Shown here: piece by piece, positions 14,421-16,262 of the stretch | How positions within the stretch are numbered: position 1 is the stretch's first letter | Layout: each line of letters opens with the position of its first letter | Source of the DNA: Dehalococcoidia bacterium | GTDB lineage: Bacteria; Chloroflexota; Dehalococcoidia; JACVQG01 | Direction: 5' to 3' | Length of the DNA: 16,262 bases | Assembly: GCA_015661045.1 (NCBI GenBank) | Contig: JACVQG010000003.1 | Coordinates: 1-16,262, forward strand | Translations under genes and position numbers: made by a program | The notes under the pieces: generated by a model | What the model saw: only the letters and a program-made list of their open reading frames with translations | The model's database searches: none | What the model was told of the DNA's origin: nothing

Positions 14421-14609
14421 ATGGATTGGCTAGACTTTATTGAGATAATGGTGCTGGATGAAAAAGCCGCCAAAGCTAAATATACACAGGTTAGTAATAT
14501 AGCCACAGATCCCAAAATCAAGGAGCTATTCAAGAAGCTGGCCTATGAAGAGGATGTCCACATGGCCGTGTTGCAAAAGTTTAAAAAAGATATCCAAAAA
14601 GCAGCATAA
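14421..14609 (+). CDS. Half-size ferritin-like (rubrerythrin-type) two-helix protein
   Basis: A 62-residue protein with two helices joined by a short turn. Helix one holds FIEIMVLDEKAAKAKYTQV and helix two holds KELFKKLAYEEDVHMAVLQK. The second has the E-x-x-H iron motif (EEDVH), and the first has a matching glutamate in LDEKAAKAKY. Full rubrerythrins have four helices with two such pairs, so this protein would have to dimerise to make a di-iron site, as encapsulated-ferritin-type proteins do. That comparison is inference. ATG 14421 is set by AGGAGG five bases upstream; the in-frame TTG at 14406 lies before this site. It stands alone between the molybdoenzyme and repeats. An oxygen or peroxide defence role, or iron supply, is possible. 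Confidence 0.75.
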   Translation: MDWLDFIEIMVLDEKAAKAKYTQVSNIATDPKIKELFKKLAYEEDVHMAVLQKFKKDIQKAA

Positions 14610-14627
14610 AAAAACTGATGTGATAGA

Positions 14628-14646
14628 GGCGATTCGTGAATTTGCC
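14628..14646. repeat. Degenerate copy of the GGCAATTCATGAATTGCC palindrome
   Basis: GGCGATTCGTGAATTTGCC matches the core of the perfect palindrome at 15034-15061 (GGCAATTCATGAATTGCC) apart from two substitutions and one inserted T. The flanking GTAG and CTAC edges are not preserved. It lies just after the ferritin-like gene, about 390 bases from the intact copy. Confidence 0.5.
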
Positions 14647-14684
14647 CGACCTAACCCCTCCGAAAGTGCTCCGCGGACGAACTG

Positions 14685-14764
14685 CTCCGCCTTTACGGAG
14701 TCTCGGTGAGTCCCGGCCCCAGTCGGGACATCATCGGACAACCCCTTCCCGATGCGGGAAGGGG
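14685..14764. repeat. Composite structured repeat, copy 2
   Basis: Three consecutive hairpins: CTCCG/CGGAG (14685-14700), GTCCCG/CGGGAC (14710-14729) and CCCCTTCCC/GGGAAGGGG (14742-14764, nine pairs and a five-base loop). The order and cores match copy 1 at 11738-11846. The last hairpin ends 24 bases before the HicB-like start codon and could affect its translation. Confidence 0.55.
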
Positions 14765-14788
14765 CCAGAAGGGGGAGCAAGCAATAAT

Positions 14789-15037
14789 ATGATTGATTTG
14801 AAATATTCTTTAGTTATTGAATCAACTGATGACCCATCATTTTTTGCATTTAACTCTCCAGATCTGGAAGGTTTTACCGGTGTGGGGCATTCTATCGAAG
14901 ACTGCCTCTATAAAGCTAAATGGGGTATGCAGGAACATCTGGCTCTGCTCAAAGAACGCGGTCTAACTGTACCCAAAGCCAAACCCAACCCTAAAATCGT
15001 CATTCAAAATGAAAGGCAACCAGCCCTGTCCTTGTAG
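14789..15037 (+). CDS. HicB-like antitoxin-family protein, orphan
   Basis: An 82-residue protein of the HicB (formerly UPF0150) family, with a partial RNase-H fold. The family signature is visible: YSLVIESTDDPSFFAFNSPD, then LEGFTGVGHSIEDCLYKAKW and MQEHLALLKERG. In type II HicAB systems HicB binds and blocks the RNase HicA. HicA is a protein of about 60-80 residues usually encoded next to it. No HicA-like frame is found on either side here. The region upstream is filled with repeats and the next gene downstream is a CoA synthetase. There is no DNA-binding C-terminal helix-turn-helix; the tail (KAKPNPKIVIQNERQ) is basic. The stop codon TAG lies inside the palindrome at 15034, so the end of the gene comes from the repeat. 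The ribosome site GGGGGAG is 11 bases before the ATG, a little far. Confidence 0.75.
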   Translation: MIDLKYSLVIESTDDPSFFAFNSPDLEGFTGVGHSIEDCLYKAKWGMQEHLALLKERGLTVPKAKPNPKIVIQNERQPALSL

Positions 15038-15061
15038 GGGCAATTCATGAATTGCCCCTAC
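15034..15061. repeat. Perfect 28-base GTAG/CTAC palindrome
   Basis: The first half is GTAGGGGCAATTCA and the second is its exact reverse complement. The GTAG supplies the stop codon (TAG, 15035-15037) of the HicB-like gene, and the element ends 13 bases before the start of the CoA synthetase. In transcripts it would make a 14-bp hairpin; without a T-run it is not a typical terminator. A degenerate copy of its core is at 14628-14646. Same type as 10784-10836. Confidence 0.75.
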
Positions 15062-15074
15062 GCATTGAAGAGAG

Positions 15075-16262
15075 ATGAAATCATCCAATGATTTAGCTGC
15101 CCTTTTCAACCCCTGCTCCGTTGCCATAGTGGGAGCGTCAGCCAATCCCGCTAAAATGGGATACCGTTATCTCCATCAACTTATCCAGTTCGGCTTTGAA
15201 GGCAAACTCTATCCTGTGAATCCTGCCGGGGGCTTCATCCTAGGCCTGCCTGCATATAGGTCTTTTAAAGACTTACCAGCGCCGATAGATTATGTAATCT
15301 CAGCTATCCCGGCCAATCAGCTACCCCAACTTATCCATGACTGTGCCGCTAAAGATGTTAAACTCTTGCAGCTTTATACCGCCCACCTGGGAGAAACGGA
15401 GCACGGAAAGGACTTAGAGCAGCAGATAATAAAGATGGCCCGGGATGCCGGTATCCGGATCCTGGGGCCGAACTGCATGGGCGTGTATAATCCCCGTACG
15501 AAATTGACTTTCCGTCTCGGCTGGCCACGGGAAGCAGGGGATGTAGGATTTATATCCCAAAGCGCCGGGCACACGGCAGAGGCAGTGTACCGGGCGGCCC
15601 GGAGGGGATTGCGCTTTAGTCAGGTCATTAGCTTCGGAAATGCCGCCGATATCAATGAAATTGAACTGTTCCAATATCTAGCAGAGGACAGTAATACCGG
15701 GATAATAGCCGCCTATATCGAGGGTTTGAAAGCGCCTGAGCGTTTCCACCAGGTGCTGGAAACGACAGCCCGGAAGAAACCGGTAGTCCTTCTTAAGGGA
15801 GGCAGAACACCGGCGGGAAGGCGGGCAACCCTTTCTCACACCGGTTCCCTTTCCAGCGGGGAGATCCTGTGGTCAGCCCTTATGAAACAGTGCGGTGTTG
15901 TAGCTGTTTCCTCTATCGAGGAGCTTGTCGACGTGACGCTGGCTATTCATAATCTACCTCAGCCGAAAGGGGTAAATGTGGGGGCCATTGGCTCGGGGGG
16001 AGGGCTTAGTGTATCATTAGCCGATGAATGTGAAAGCCGCGGTCTGATCCTGCCAGCTTTTCCCCCGGAGATTATGGCCAAGATACAAGAACTCATGGGA
16101 AAAGATTCGGCAATGGTAAAAAATCCGGTGGATACATCGGTTATTTTCCCCGCTGGATGGACAGGCTCTGAAGTAAAGCGAATTTTCCAGCTTATGGCGG
16201 AACATCCTGATTTTCATATGTTCCTGGTGGATGCAGGGGAGTGGAGTCTCGATAGTCCGGAA
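15075..16262 (+). CDS. ADP-forming acyl-CoA synthetase (alpha/CoA-binding part), runs off the right edge
   Basis: The first 396 residues of an NDP-forming acetate-CoA ligase family protein, which makes ATP and a carboxylic acid from acyl-CoA, ADP and phosphate. This is a substrate-level phosphorylation step of anaerobes that ferment organic acids or amino acids. A Rossmann CoA-binding domain opens it (VAIVGASANPAKMGY, 16-30), then ILGPNCMGVYNP (129-140) and FISQSAGHTAEAV (159-171). The phosphohistidine motif ATLSHTGSLSSGE has His255, the residue phosphorylated in the family. In SQSAG an alanine replaces the usual first glycine of SQSGG. The start MKSSNDLAALFNPCSV is typical of the family. The ribosome site (GAAGAGAG) is weak. 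The frame is open to the last base, so whether the ATP-grasp beta part is fused cannot be seen. Confidence 0.93.
   Translation, partial: MKSSNDLAALFNPCSVAIVGASANPAKMGYRYLHQLIQFGFEGKLYPVNPAGGFILGLPAYRSFKDLPAPIDYVISAIPANQLPQLIHDCAAKDVKLLQLYTAHLGETEHGKDLEQQIIKMARDAGIRILGPNCMGVYNPRTKLTFRLGWPREAGDVGFISQSAGHTAEAVYRAARRGLRFSQVISFGNAADINEIELFQYLAEDSNTGIIAAYIEGLKAPERFHQVLETTARKKPVVLLKGGRTPAGRRATLSHTGSLSSGEILWSALMKQCGVVAVSSIEELVDVTLAIHNLPQPKGVNVGAIGSGGGLSVSLADECESRGLILPAFPPEIMAKIQELMGKDSAMVKNPVDTSVIFPAGWTGSEVKRIFQLMAEHPDFHMFLVDAGEWSLDSPE

Noticed and set aside
14636..14788. N-terminal extension of the HicB-like protein
   Set aside because: It would be the translation of the composite repeat; family proteins begin at the residues encoded from 14789.
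14610..14788. A hidden hicA gene before the HicB-like gene
   Set aside because: No frame of suitable length or HicA-like sequence was found; the stretch consists of hairpin repeats.
1..16262. CRISPR array, tRNA or rRNA genes, complete insertion sequence
   Set aside because: No regular direct repeats with spacers, no cloverleaf-like sequence and no transposase frame were seen on either strand.

Overview
The window looks like chromosomal DNA of an anaerobic, monoderm-type bacterium, most plausibly a Dehalococcoidia-like member of the Chloroflexota. The evidence is indirect. It carries a pilB-pilC-pilN-pilO-pilM-pilD type IV pilus set without the outer-membrane genes pilP and pilQ. It also has an ADP-forming acyl-CoA synthetase, a DMSO-reductase-family molybdoenzyme, and many short palindromic repeats between genes. 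No 16S gene or other decisive marker is present, so the placement is inference.

Left arm, bases 1-4342, all on the minus strand. Read in the direction of transcription, an amidohydrolase and thpR form a tight pair. A good sigma70-type promoter overlapping the thpR stop then drives a small zinc-ribbon protein, comF, hpf, a nucleotidyltransferase-fold gene that is frameshifted as sequenced, and a lipoprotein that leaves the window. Between 4343 and 4632 is a divergent control region. It holds an intrinsic terminator on the minus strand upstream of the amidohydrolase and a clear promoter on the plus strand.

Centre, bases 4579-11710, plus strand: a type IV pilus or pseudopilus assembly cluster. 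It opens with a 76-residue helix-turn-helix protein. Then come the ATPase PilB, the platform protein PilC (behind its own hairpin and promoter), the bitopic proteins PilN and PilO, a PilM-like protein with an unusual Pro-rich N-terminal half and degenerate actin-fold motifs, and the prepilin peptidase PilD. PilD's best start appears to be ACG rather than ATG. No pilin gene is in the window.

Right arm, bases 11711-16262, plus strand, accessory in character. It has a 408-base gene-free stretch with structured repeats, a single-subunit molybdopterin oxidoreductase without partner genes or an export signal, a 62-residue two-helix ferritin-like protein, an orphan HicB-like protein without HicA, and the first 396 codons of an ADP-forming acyl-CoA synthetase alpha-type protein. 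The gaps here contain GTAG-bounded palindromes, two diverged copies of a composite repeat, and a 14-base tandem repeat.

The observations most worth checking are the ACG start of pilD, the frameshift in the 209-1271 gene, the unusual PilM, the attenuator-like terminator at 4375-4428, the palindrome and composite repeat families, and the half-size ferritin-like protein beside the lone molybdoenzyme.
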